Shown one piece after another: positions 22,501-32,579 of a DNA stretch of 64,000 nt. Position numbers and translations under genes: made by a program. The DNA comes from Pegoplata infirma (Eukaryota; Arthropoda; Insecta; Diptera; Anthomyiidae): positions 2,356,001 through 2,420,000 of the forward strand of contig OY992536.1 of the NCBI GenBank assembly GCA_963921195.1, in the 5' to 3' direction. Numbering within the stretch: the stretch's first letter is position 1; each line of letters begins with the position of its first letter. Below the pieces are notes generated by a model. That model did no database searches, was not told the origin of the DNA, and worked only from the letters and a program-made list of their open reading frames with translations.

Positions 22501-25500
22501 AACAGTATTTAACCTTGTGTAATTTTACAAACCTTAACCAAAATTATGCAAACACTTGGTAAAATGTTACAAAATTTTTCATAATTTATGTAAAAAACTT
22601 TAAAAACGCATATCCTCCCAAGTTATTGGCAAAATATTTTTTTGTGTGTATATCTCGAGCAGATGATTCGACAAAATTTTTCGGATGACAGATTCGTTTT
22701 TAGGAGGCCAAAATAGTTTAAGCAATGTGTTATAAAATTTGTATAAAAGAAAAAATGTAATGAAAAAAATTTGCAGATTTGGTTCAAAATTTTGATTTAT
22801 TTTGCAAATATTTCTGGATATATTCAATAGATTTTGGATTTTAGCCTCTGGTTTTCTTTATTGGAGTGTATTCATTTCATATCTGCTTTGAATATTAAGT
22901 TTCTTGCAAAATTCGGATACATAAAAGGACATAACCTAAAAAAGGACATTTTGAACTTCCATATAACGTCCTGATGGCATCCTTGATCCTATCGAGGCCG
23001 GATGTCTTGCAAAAGTTAGGTAATTTTATTGGGAATTCGAATAAAAAAAAATATGAATACATTTAACATACACTTTTTCAATATTAAAAAATTAATTTGT
23101 TTTGAGGGCTTGGTTCACAAATAATGAAAATGCCTATATCTCGAGAAGGCGATTTGGTACAGCTTTTCTGATAACAGATTCGTGTTTGGGAGGCCAAAAT
23201 TCTTTAGAAAATTTACTTTAGAAATCTGTGCAAAAAAAGTTGATTTTTGTAGAATAGTGTTTTTATTCAAGGGGATATAGATGGGACATTCCATGCCAAA
23301 TCCCACACTTTCGGACCCGACCCCTTTAGATTTATTTTATTATTGGAGATGTTGAAGTTCGTATTAAATGCAACTTGCACACAAATTTTCAGCCTTTTAT
23401 TCTAAGTTGGTGTTGAGTAATCAATTTTTCAAAATGGCGATTTTTTTCAAAAAAAAAAATTTAAATTGGAGATTTCAAAACAGTGCAGTGTTGAAAAATG
23501 CACGCATTTTGGCATGAATATAAAACATGTTAGCAAAACACAATATGAAAAATACTTGTCATCTAAATTTATTTGCACTTAAAGAATAGAAAAATCGTAT
23601 TACATCGTTCAATCGTATTCCTTAATCAAGTGGTCTACCACACGTTAGATGCCTGGTTAAGTTGTAAAAACTTGGTAGATTTTTAACCGATTTTAGTTTT
23701 TACCACCTTATTAGAGAGACATTATACTCCAAATCATAATTCTGTAACCACTTAAATTCTAACTTAACTTAAAATACCAAAAAAAGAGAAAACTGAAAAA
23801 AATCATATTTCCCCTGAAATCCGTTTTTAAAATTTCAAGGCCGATGCGGCACGCTTTACCCATATCCGATCTTCCTATATTTTTGTGAGACGTATTTTTA
23901 CACCTAAATGAATATAACAAGGTCAAGTTAGGGTCAATATCTACCAATTTATTTTTTTGGAGCATCACATATAATAAATCAGAGTTTAAAAAAAAGGTGC
24001 AATTTACATAATTTGAAGAAAAGTAGAATCAATTGTGATTACATCTTTAGTTATGGCTTAAAAGTTGAGTAATTTAGAGTACATCTTTCAGATTTTGTAA
24101 AACAAAAAATAGAAGGTTTTGGACAATTTCGAAAAGTCGGTTTTATTTTTGAAACGTTAAAAAATAAGTGATAGCTACTTCGAATAATTTTTTCATATTT
24201 TTTTTTTCTAAAACTGCATTTAAATACCAACAAAATATTTTCCAACTTTTTTTAAATTATCAATATTTTTTACTGGTCAAAATTAATTCAAAATTTCAAT
24301 TTCTTATTTTTTTTTCAAAAAATCGCCATTTTGAAAAATTGATTACTCAACACCATCTTGGAATAAAAGGCTGAAATTTGTGTGAATGTTGCATTTAATA
24401 CGTACTAAAACATATCTAAAAATAAAAATAAATCGCGGGGGTGAGGTCCGAAAGTGTGCGATTTGGCATGGAATGCCCCAGACATATATCTAGTCCTTAC
24501 GGTGGGCAATGCGTGGTTATCACTTATTATACCCTACACCACTCTGTGGTACAGGGTATAATGAGTTTGTGCTGATGTTTGTAACTACCCGAAATATTGG
24601 TCCTAGACCTACCTTTAAGTATACCGATCGACTCGGAATTACTTTTTGAGTCGGTTTAGCGATGTTCGTCCGTCCGTATATCCATCTATCGGTTTAAGCA
24701 CGATACAGGTCGCAATTTTCAATCAATTGATTTGAAATTTAAAACTTAAGCATTTTTTGGCCCAAGGACGAAGCCTATTGAAATTGGAGAAAATCGGTCT
24801 TTGTTAAGACCTAGCCCCCATACAAACGCCCCCTTTGGATTCGGCTTAAATGACTCTAATAACCGTATTATAATAGATATCGCTTTGAAATTTATCAGGT
24901 AAAAAAAATTTTGTATGCACGAATCACCATTCAAAATTTCAAAGGCATTGGGTCAGTCCTTCTGGTAGCCCACATACAAACCACCCTCCCGATATTCACA
25001 TAATTCCCTCAAAAATTATAAAAATGGAAATATTTCATAAAAATTTGATATTTAGGTGTTAAACGTGTACTTTAGTAACCTTATCAAATCGAAATATAAT
25101 TGGACCATTTTTGGACTTACAATTAGTCCCCCATATAAAAATTTCGACCGATATTCAGTTAAATCGGTATATTGACAAAAATATAAACCAATTGCACTAA
25201 AATTTGATCTGTGTGTTGTCTGCACTAAATAAAGATCTAACAAAAGACAGATCCAATCGGTCCATGTTTGGACTTGGGAAATTTTCCGGAAAACGCTGGT
25301 GTAGGGTATCATATGGTCGGTCTTAACTGACTTTAACTTTCTTACTTGTTTATATTTTGAGTTTGTTCTGGGATGTTTTCTGTGACACTTTTAGCGACCT
25401 AACAAGCAGTACTTTTTGTCGAAAATAATTTAAAACTTTTAAAAATAGCGTAAAATGTAGTCTAATTTCCAAGTTTTTGTTGAACACATAAATAAAAGTG

Positions 25501-27197
25501 TCTGCTTAGACAAAAAGACGTTGAGGTACTATGGTATTTTGGATAATGAAAAAGTACAAAAAAACAAGTACTAAAGTACTAAGTTTTCCATCTCAAAGTT
25601 AAACTTACATTAAATATTCAAATTGATGAATAGAAATAAATTGTAATTTAAAATTAATTATTTTTATTGTGTGTATAAAAAATTGTACTTACGTTTCTGA
25701 CAGGCACATTAGCAATCAAATCAAAGTGTTGCCATAATTGTTGACAATACTCAAAGCCAGGTTGTTTTGAAGCTTCACTAAAAATATCCATTGCTTCAGA
25801 AAGACTCAAATTTGCTCCCAATACTAGCTTATCAGCTGATATTTCATGTTTCTTGAGTTCGCCAATGTCTTTAAGGTCAATAAATTGTTTTATATTTTCG
25901 GATCTTCTGTAAACACCATGAGCAGTGTTGCCAGCTACCAACATATACTCATCGTTTGAATTGATTTTTGAAAGAACATCAAAAAGCTCTGTGAGATTTT
26001 TAGGCCAATGCCATTCACTGCCATCATCATAGGCAAGTGACTGCAGAGGTTTATGACATGAACCCGCACAAATTTGACCTGTTTTAGGGCATTTTTTGAT
26101 AGAAAGATCTTCTATATCTTGACATTCTTCTGGAACTTGTATAGTACTGTCGACAGCAAATGATTTCATGGCATCCAAAATTGGTCTGTAACCAGTGCAA
26201 CGACAAATGTTGCCACCAAAAGAGTTCTCCACTTCGTCCATTTTAACTTTTCCGTCTTTCGATTCTAGTAAAGCATACATGTTCATAATAAAACCAGGAG
26301 TACAGAATCCACATTGAGTGCCATTCATTTTAGCCATACGTTTTTGAATGGGATGATAGCCATCCCGTTTATTACCAATACCTTCACTGGTAGTAATTTC
26401 CCAATCCGCACAAGTATTCAACAAAGTTAGACACTGTAAATTTTGCAAGGGAAAAGTCAGTTAATTTCAAATTCGTGCAAATTATCTACAATATAATTAT
26501 GGTTTCATTATGGCTTTTGGCAAACTGTGAAAATAAAATAATTGCAAAATCACAGCACCTTGCAGTTTTTTCATAGCTCATTAGGGTGGATTAAATTAAG
26601 TTTTTTTTCGAATTTCGTAAACGTCGATGTCAGGAAAGTTGTCTTTTAGGGTCGATATAACCTCACAAAAAAAGAAAAAAAGTTAAAAAAATATTTTTTT
26701 AACTTCGTTTGAAACTTTCTTATAAAAAAAGGAACCCAAAGCCATTGTCCTACGGGTCAAATATTTTTGTGAGTTAATATCGACTCTAAAAGGCAACTTT
26801 CCCTACCCGACGCTTTTGAAATTCGAAAATAAAGTTGATTTGCTCCACCCTATTGCAAAAATTTTAATTAACAAAGTGTGTAACATCAATCATGGAAACC
26901 GTCAGATAATTACCGAATTAGCTGCCCATGTTTTTAGCTCCCCTGTATTCGGATGTTTTCCTTTGACGGCTACCACGCAAGCACCACAGCCACCTTCCAA
27001 GCACATGAACTTAGTAGCCGTCAATTGGGCATGTTCTCGAATAAAAGTATTCAAGGTTATATCAGACGGCAAAGTCGATAGATTTACTGAAAAAATGAAA
27101 GTGTGATAAAGAAAATTTATTACCACTGAGGAATTTGAAATCCCTTCAAACACTCACCCGTATATGGTATTCCATTTATTTTAAAACTGGTGGTCAT
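18793..27197 (-). CDS. AOX: Aldehyde oxidase AOX-B, complete, 8 exons, 1261 aa
   Basis: Molybdo-flavoenzyme of the xanthine dehydrogenase/aldehyde oxidase family. It oxidises aldehydes and N-heterocycles in the cytosol, passing electrons from molybdopterin through two 2Fe-2S centres to FAD and O2. Coding exons: 27158-27197, 26914-27086, 25693-26433, 21634-21867, 21127-21568, 20036-21064, 19661-19981, 18793-19598. All introns are GT-AG and the join totals 3786 nt with no stop or frameshift. Visible: plant-ferredoxin-type 2Fe-2S Cys42/47/50/72; second 2Fe-2S Cys112/115/148/150 (QCGFCTPG, CRCTG); FAD region with TGTLAGNI; molybdopterin motifs STTQ (Gln734), GGGYGSK (762-768), CRAPGS, GGIEMGQG; and GEPP with the catalytic Glu near residue 1205. 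The length fits Drosophila AOX proteins (about 1250). AOX-like motif forms (GGGYGSK, CRAPGS) favour aldehyde oxidase over xanthine dehydrogenase. The orthologous AOX number cannot be assigned. It lies upstream of the tandem paralogue AOX-A. Confidence 0.95.
19661..19981 (-). CDS. AOX: AOX-B exon 7, molybdopterin domain
   Basis: Residues 887-993 with split codons. Acceptor TTTAAG|GT, donor CAAG|GTAAGA. Encodes IAMIENILEHIA through to SHGGIEMGQG, the conserved cofactor loop that continues into exon 8. Confidence 0.92.
20036..21064 (-). CDS. AOX: AOX-B exon 6, molybdopterin domain
   Basis: Residues 544-886, split codons at both ends (phase 1). Acceptor TTTCAG|CT, donor GAAG|GTACAA. Contains MEPQTCVAVP, the STTQ glutamine (Gln734) that contacts the cofactor in relatives, GGGYGSK (762-768) and CRAPGSVEG at its end. 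Confidence 0.93.
21127..21568 (-). CDS. AOX: AOX-B exon 5, end of FAD domain and linker
   Basis: Residues 397-543 plus one base. Acceptor CCTTTAG|ATA gives SYK-IMPRAQNAHAFVN across the junction. The donor is a weak GAAG|GTCTGT; joining to exon 6 gives KIEALIQCSGEA, the expected family sequence at the entry to the molybdopterin domain. Confidence 0.88.
21634..21867 (-). CDS. AOX: AOX-B exon 4, FAD-binding domain
   Basis: Residues 319-396 (78 codons, phase 0). Acceptor TTTTAG|ACT, donor AAA|GTAAGT. Begins TGTLAGNIVTKK, the FAD-contacting loop that directly follows VPVRN of exon 3 in this family, which fixes the join across the 3.8-kb intron 3. Confidence 0.93.
21893..22154. mobile_element. MITE in AOX-B intron 3, about 262 bp
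   Basis: Inverted ends with TTATAGAGTAAG, continuing into inner complementary segments (ATAGCGTTTG against CAAAACGAGCGAT). TTAAG is present on both sides, but the exact boundary is uncertain by a few bases. Confidence 0.6.
22393..22623. mobile_element. MITE in AOX-B intron 3, 231 bp
   Basis: Inverted ends ACTTGGGAGGATATGCG and CGCATATCCTCCCAAGT, continuing into TTTTTAAAGTTTTTT and its inverse. A related right end occurs at 37866-37960. No clear target duplication. Confidence 0.78.
22624..23282. other. AOX-B intron 3, diverged repeat pair
   Basis: 22640-22750 and 23125-23230 share a diverged unit (ATATCTCGAG, CAGATTCGT, GGAGGCCAAAAT), a decayed dispersed repeat. No exon is present. Confidence 0.5.
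23283..24479. mobile_element. Foldback element F2 copy in AOX-B intron 3
   Basis: Outer ends GGGACATTCCATGCCAAATC and GATTTGGCATGGAATGCCCC; further in, matching arms such as ATTACTCAACACC...AAAATCGCCATTTTG. Shares its terminal motif with 49654-50764, 53296-54044 and, more weakly, the right end of 32580-34690. Confidence 0.8.
24529..25350 (+). repeat. R2 dispersed repeat, near full length
   Basis: Opens with a hairpin TATACCCTACACC...GGTACAGGGTATA, contains GAAATATTGGTC and CCGATCGACTC, and ends GGTATCATATGGTCGGTC...CTTACTTGTTT. Other copies: 7801-8092 (deleted, inverted) and 40934-41475. No reading frame; class unknown. Confidence 0.7.
25693..26433 (-). CDS. AOX: AOX-B exon 3, second 2Fe-2S and start of FAD domain
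   Basis: Residues 72-318 (247 codons, phase 0 at both ends). Acceptor TTTACAG|TGT, donor AAC|GTAAGT. Contains QCGFCTPG (Cys112, Cys115) and NICRCTGYRP (Cys148, Cys150), then a linker with a Cys-rich KCPKTGQICAGSC segment, then the start of the FAD-binding domain (LVAGNTAHG). The central part is almost identical to AOX-A at the DNA level. Confidence 0.95.
26582..26851. mobile_element. MITE filling AOX-B intron 2
   Basis: Inverted ends TTAGGGTGGA and TCCACCCTA, with longer imperfect arms (GAATTTCGTAAACGTCG against CGACGCTTTTGAAATTC). Accounts for 270 of the 480 intron bases. Confidence 0.65.
26914..27086 (-). CDS. AOX: AOX-B exon 2, first 2Fe-2S domain
   Basis: Residues 14-71. Acceptor TTTCAG|TA, donor TCG|GTAATT (phase 0). 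Carries Cys42, Cys47 and Cys50 in the CLEGGCGAC motif of ferredoxin-type 2Fe-2S clusters; the fourth ligand, Cys72, is the first codon of exon 3. Confidence 0.93.
27158..27197 (-). CDS. AOX: AOX-B exon 1
   Basis: Start codon at 27197-27195. Encodes MTTSFKINGIPYT plus one base of codon 14 (phase 1). The donor reads G|GTGAGT. The start is supported by the identical length and near-identical sequence of AOX-A exon 1. Confidence 0.9.
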
Positions 27198-27404
27198 TGT
27201 GTAGTGTAGACCGAAAAGTAGTTGTAGTTAATTTGATTTTTTTTTATATGACACTTGAAAAATGTCAAAATATTATTTAAAAAAAAAAAAAAACTGGAAA
27301 AGCTTATTCAATGCAACTTTTTGTTTAATTCACTGTGTCGCTGATAATAGTTTTTAGTTGGTGTTTTTGCTTCCTTTAATATTTTACTGTATTTTCCGAA
27401 ATCA

Positions 27405-27446
27405 CTAGCGCGACCTGTTTCAGCGGCGTTCGTTGTGAAACTGAAT
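27405..27446 (-). promoter_or_regulatory. AOX-B core promoter: initiator plus DPE
   Basis: The minus strand reads TTCAGTTTC with the initiator A at 27442, 245 bases before the start codon. At +28 to +33 (27415-27410) it reads GGTCGC, which fits every position of the fly downstream promoter element. No TATA box is obvious. The same arrangement sits upstream of AOX-A, which supports a real, TATA-less promoter. The exact start site is inferred. Confidence 0.6.
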
Positions 27447-27642
27447 GAGTGACCGGCCAATCTATGACAAGTAAAACAGTTAAAACTTTTAACTAGTTGT
27501 TTGATTAGAATGAAAAGTGTTTATCTTTTTTATTATTTTTAATAAAAAAACACAATTCAAAGCTTGTTTGGCAATTGAAAAATATCTGTATGTATTATAT
27601 AAAATAATTATAGTAATTGGAAAATGCTACATATGTACATTA
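27443..27642 (-). promoter_or_regulatory. Conserved upstream region of AOX-B
   Basis: 27524-27590 (including AAAGCTTGTTTGGCAAT) is conserved at 8108-8172 upstream of AOX-A beyond the R2 insertion. Shared ancestry of the duplicated promoters is clear; function is not shown. Confidence 0.45.
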
Positions 27643-27845
27643 GGGTGGCATTAATAATGATTTTTTGTCGATTGCCGGGCAAGTTATGGTTCCTTTTGGT
27701 CTAAAAATTCCATATTTAAATTTTTAGCCAAATCGGACAATTTTATCCTGAAAAAAAAAAATAGTTTTGTACGAAAAACTTTAAACCCCAAGAAAAACAG
27801 GTTAATATTGTCCGATTTGGCTAAAAATTTAAATATAAAGATTTA
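27643..27845. repeat. R8 repeat fragment
   Basis: Begins TTAGGGTGGCATT and has inverted inner arms (TTTAGCCAAATCGGACAAT and its inverse). Cut at its right arm by the foldback at 27846. A right end of the same family is at 30600-30722 (GTGTCACCCTAA). Confidence 0.55.
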
Positions 27846-29312
27846 ATATTTTGAGGATGTTTATTCTGGCTCGAGGTCATTATTTTCTTTACTTATTAAA
27901 ACCATGATATTCTCATAGCATAATTTTCAAGAAAATTATTATTTTTTTTTTGTTTTAAATTTATTTATGTTGGTCATTTTTGCAAGACTTAATCGACACG
28001 TGTTTCGGAATTTGTCAAGATTCCATTGTTAAGAGTATTTAGCAAAAATAGAAACGATTTACTACAAAGTAGCAAACGAGTCTAATGACAAATCGTTTGT
28101 GCACAAACTAAAGTATTAATACATATTCGACTCTATCCACAATGTGAATTAGAAAGACGAAGAAATTGTACTATACTAGTAAGGCAACGATTGTCAATAA
28201 CCAACAAAAATATTTAAAACATTTTTACATACGATAGTCCATTGGACTACAACAATATGTTTTCTGTTGTTGTGAATGTAATAACCACATTAGGGTTATA
28301 CATATCACTATGGCGTGCCAACCATTATGTTCAAATTCTGATTAATTTTTATTAAAAAATAAAAATTGTTATAAAGGTCGAATAAAACACAAACGATTTG
28401 TCATTAGACTCGTTTGCTACTTTGTAGTAAATCGTTTCTATGTTTGCTAAATAATCTTGACAATGGAATCTTGACAAATTCCGAAACACGTGTCGATTAA
28501 GGGCCCAATTTTGTAAATCACTCGCGTTGAACGCATCACCAACGTTAACGTGAACGCGAGGCTCAAAAAGTGCAATTTTGTAAATCACTACGTTATTGCG
28601 TTCAATTTTTACGTCATCACTTGAAATGTCAATTATATTTGAATCAGTGTTGCCAGACATTCTAAAATTAATAAAATTGGCCACCCATTTCGTAGGGGAT
28701 ACACACCCATTATCGTGGGGAAACACATATATATGATAAGGCAACACCTGCAAAGAGAATATTTGAGAAAAAAGAGAAAAAAAAAGTAACATAAATTAGT
28801 TGAAAAAAGCAATAAAAATCACAACGAGACGCTTTGCTATTTTCGATGTTTTTCTTCTGCCGGAGAAGTTTTTTTTACATATTTATTACTTTTTTGTTGT
28901 ATATTTACATATTCCAACATTATTTATTTATTTTTTGCTTTTTAAAAGCATATTTGTTACATCAACGCCCCAAAATTTCAAGTGATCATTTTGACACTTC
29001 AAGTGATGAAAAAACACTCTCTTTCGTTTTACAAAATTCCATTTTCCATACAATTTGTTCTACAAACACGTAAGTCAACGCGAAAAAACAGCTGTTCAGT
29101 GCTCGTGTTTTACGAAATAGAAAATTGTCCAACGCGAGATAAAAAGGCGCGTTGCGTTTTACAAAATTAGGCCCTAAGTCTTGCAAAAATGACCAACATA
29201 AATAAATTTAAAACAAAAAAATATTTTTCTTGAAAATTATGCTATGAGAATATCATGGTTTTAATTAGTAAAGAAAATTTTGATCTAGAGCCAGAATAAA
29301 CATCCTCAAAAT
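27846..29312. mobile_element. Foldback element F1 copy 2, interrupted
   Basis: The left arm 27846-28112 matches F1 copy 1 and its own right arm at 28388-28500 plus 29175-29312. The right arm is split by the Harbinger-like MITE at 28501-29174. Outer ends again carry TTTTGAGGATGTTTATTCTG. Confidence 0.82.
28501..29174. mobile_element. PIF/Harbinger-like MITE, 674 bp
   Basis: Ends GGGCCCAATTTTGTAAA and TTTACAAAATTAGGCCC, flanked by TAA on both sides (28498-28500, 29175-29177); the flanks rejoin to CGATTAAGTCTTGC, as in F1 copy 1. A 3-bp TWA duplication and GGGCC ends are typical of Harbinger. A right-end fragment of the family lies near 38720-38755. Confidence 0.85.
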
Positions 29313-30599
29313 GTTTTATGAAATTATTTAAAACATAATATAGAAGGTCAAAAAGGTAAGAGTTTTGTTCGGTCATTCTTAGTTACGTTTATACAGTGGT
29401 AAGCGGTTTAATTCTTAACTTGAATCAATTATACAAACTTGCAATAAAAATGCGGTTTTTGTGCAGTTGCATTTAAAAAATATAACTAATTTTATACTCT
29501 TCAATCAGGTGCAGTCCAGACCAAAAGAGCTAGACCCTGAAATATGGCACGAATAAGTCTAATGGTCAGAGGCTGATTACGTTTCCAAATGGGGGAAAAA
29601 GGTTCCTCCTTGAAGAAATACAAAAAAAATTTTGAAAAGTATCAGCCTTACCAAAGAAAAGTAAAAGAAATTAAAAATCGACTTTTAATTTTATTTCTAT
29701 ACAAATTGGCCCTTACCATAGAAAAATAAAAAAGGCAATTTTAACAAAAGTTTTATTTTAAATTTAAAATTTTCTATGCATTTTTTGAAAGTCGATTTTA
29801 AAAACAAAACAATTTGTATGGAAATAAAATTAAAAGCTCCTTTTAAATTTAGGCTGATTGTTTTTGTTTTTTAAAATCGACTTTAAAAATTGTATGGGAA
29901 ATTTGAAATTTAAAATAAAACTTTTATTAAAATTGACTTTTTGTTTTTCTATGGTACTGTCCTATGATTTTTTACAGTTTTTTTTGTACTTTTATTCAAC
30001 ACATCAACGAGATAAGGAAATTACATTTTTTCGGCTCGCCTCCTTTTGGAAGCTAGGATATGAAAAAATATTTAAATATTGATGAAATTGTTTTATTTTA
30101 GCATAAGTATCACACTATTTTTTTTTTCGTTTTTACGCATTTTTTTTTTTTTTTTGAAATTTTAACAAGAAACTAATTCATGTTTTTACATAAATTTAAT
30201 CGGAAAACTGTGCTCTTTACAACGGTGTACATAACAACTAAAAAAAAACTCTGTGGCTTAATTGGTGCCACGAAACATACCATTTTGCCCCTATGTGCAG
30301 TGTAGCAAAATAGTACTTCTTTAAAAAAATACATGCATTTTGAAAGGTAATTTGGAAAAGTGCTCTTTTACCACCAGTACTAGGTCAGGCAAGTAAGACT
30401 ATGAATACCACTAATGTTATATTCATTTGTCATTCCATGCAAAACGAATGGAAATATCGGTCGAGGATCCCGTTTAAATATTATTGCCCCATTTCTAAGA
30501 TACTCTAGCTATATACATCCGTCTATCAGTCTGTGGCAAGTAAGATGCAGTCCAAACCAAAAGACCTGTAAATTTGGTAAATGCACTAAAGAAAAAAAG
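29313..30599. other. R1-derived fragments and AT-rich palindromic DNA
   Basis: 29500-29600 and 30420-30560 carry R1 signatures (GTGCAGTCCAGACC, TTGTCATTCCATGC). 29640-29960 is a low-complexity palindromic stretch. 30300-30415 matches 40160-40255 (CTTTTACCACCAGTACTAGG type). No gene. Confidence 0.5.
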
Positions 30600-31540
30600 A
30601 TACGGTTTAATTTTGTCCGAATTGAGTAAAGCTTTAAACATAGAATTTTTAGACCAAAACGAACCATAATTTGAACGGCGATCGACAAAATTAAAAAAAT
30701 ATTTTTCGTGTCACCCTAACGTACATACATACATATAATATTAATTATTTAACTCTTTTTGGCAAACATTTTGTATAAATTTGTAGGCTACAGTTGGTAA
30801 CCAACGAATATCTGGCAATTTAGTAAAATATTTATTTTAAACTAGCGGACCCGACAGACGATGCCCTGTCCAAATTTTCATAAAATGTGAATCCCAAGGT
30901 GTTTGCTTTACATTTGATGCATTTAACGCAATATCAAGATTTGACATTAATGTAGCTTTGAATGTCTTCGAGATCAATGTGGAATACGGAGCAATCCAAC
31001 GATAAACAACTCCAATCTCCTGTTGATTCACTATTACAATGATTGATCTTCCATTGTCAAAAGAAGAATTGAAAAATTATTATTTAATGACCCACAAGGG
31101 TCATGAATCCTGGTCTAATTGTTAGTAATAAACTCGTGCCAGCCTTCCTCTTCATCGGCAATTTCCAAATTATGATTGTGGAAAGCTGTACACTCAAAAA
31201 AATACGTTAGTAAAAAAGTTTGTAAAATTGTTTGTATCCCAACTTTACAACTTTCTTACTAAATTGTACTAAAAAAATATTTTTTTGTAATTCGTTTTAG
31301 TAAACTCGCGTTACAAACTATTTAATTATTACTGATTTTTTAATAATTTTTTCAGTTGATTTTTTAAAAACTTCGTATTAACTTTTCGGTTTTCTTTTCT
31401 AGAAAAGTAATGCACTAATGAAATACAAAGAGAAAATGTTATTAAAATATTTGGAAATTAAAAAGAGCATTTAAAAAAAATATACAGTTAGTTATTTTTT
31501 TATTTTAATGGTAAAACTGCGCTTTGATGAGTATGAATAT
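30600..31540. other. R8 right end, then unassigned sequence
   Basis: 30600-30722 is the right end of R8. 30840-31160 contains ACTAGCGGACCCGACAGACG, probably the end of an unclassified repeat; a 64-codon minus-strand ORF there has no recognised domain. 31189 begins a TACACTCAAAAAAATA end of R6 type. Confidence 0.4.
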
Positions 31541-32278
31541 TAGCATGTCCCGAAATCAGGAAATTTTGGAATTTCTTTTGGGCATACCCCTAGAACGATG
31601 CTAATTAAAGAGCTGATTACGGGAAAAATTATTAACAAAATTTTGGAGGTCATCTTCAGGGCGCAACCAGCGCTTAAAGTTTGCATCCGTAGTGCATTTG
31701 GTAAAAAAAAAATATTTTTTTTTATTTTTAAAATTGGTGCCAAAAGTTTCGTTAGGTGGAGTACATTCTGGAAAAAATATTTGTAAAGTTTTCATGGAGC
31801 AATTTTGGTCCAGCGCAACGTTTTGAAACTTCGAAGATGCATAATTCATTACATATTTTTTAAAGTTTTCGTAAAAAACGGCTTTTTATACAAAGGCTTG
31901 AACATAAACTTCGTTTTACACAAAATCTTAAAAGAACTCTTACAAACTCCGGTTTTTACAAAAACTTAAAAAACTATATAATAAATTACACCTTTTCAAA
32001 ATTTCAAAACGTTGTGCTGGACCAAAATTGCTCCATGAAAACTTTACAAATATTTTTTCCAGAATGTACTCTACCTAACGAAACTTTTGGCACCAATTTT
32101 AAAAATAAAAAAAAATATTTTTTTTTGACCAAATGCACTACGGATGCAAACTTTAAGCGCTGGTTGCGCCCTGAAGATGACCTCCAAAATTTTTTTAATT
32201 ATTTTTCCCGTAATCAGCTCTTTACTAAGCATCATTCTAGGGGTATGCCCTAAAATTTTTCATTTTCGGGACACGCTA
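31541..32278. mobile_element. hAT-like foldback, 738 bp
   Basis: Ends TAGCATGTCCCGAAA and TTTCGGGACACGCTA, arms of about 280 bp (TTTGGTCCAGCGCAACG and inverse in the inner part), flanked by an exact 8-bp duplication atgaatat (31533-31540, 32279-32286) fitting nTnnnnAn. ORFs inside are mirror images of each other across the palindrome and are not genes. Confidence 0.9.
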
Positions 32279-32579
32279 ATGAATATGTTTATTATTTTCA
32301 ATATTGAATTACACTTATTTGTCTGCTTCATTGTAACTACTTTGTTTTCTTTCAAATAAAAAAATATATAAAAAAGGAAACAAAATGCAGTAAAGAGAAG
32401 ATATGCAAAATTCAAAAAAACACCGACCTTTTTCAATTCTTTTTTCTTTCTTCTCCACTTTCGGTCCTTTTTTGTTTTTCGCTATCTGCGATTTTTTTTC
32501 TTGTGTACAGTGTACACAAAGGGTTGATTTCTTAATACTCAGAATAGTATTGGTAATTTTGTATACTGGGCAAATCCAG

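Noticed and set aside
28352..28792. 146-codon ORF on the minus strand
   Set aside because: Spans the junction of a foldback arm and the Harbinger-like MITE; a product of nesting, not a gene.
31540..32359. Several similar ORFs on both strands
   Set aside because: Mirror-image readings of the two arms of one foldback element.
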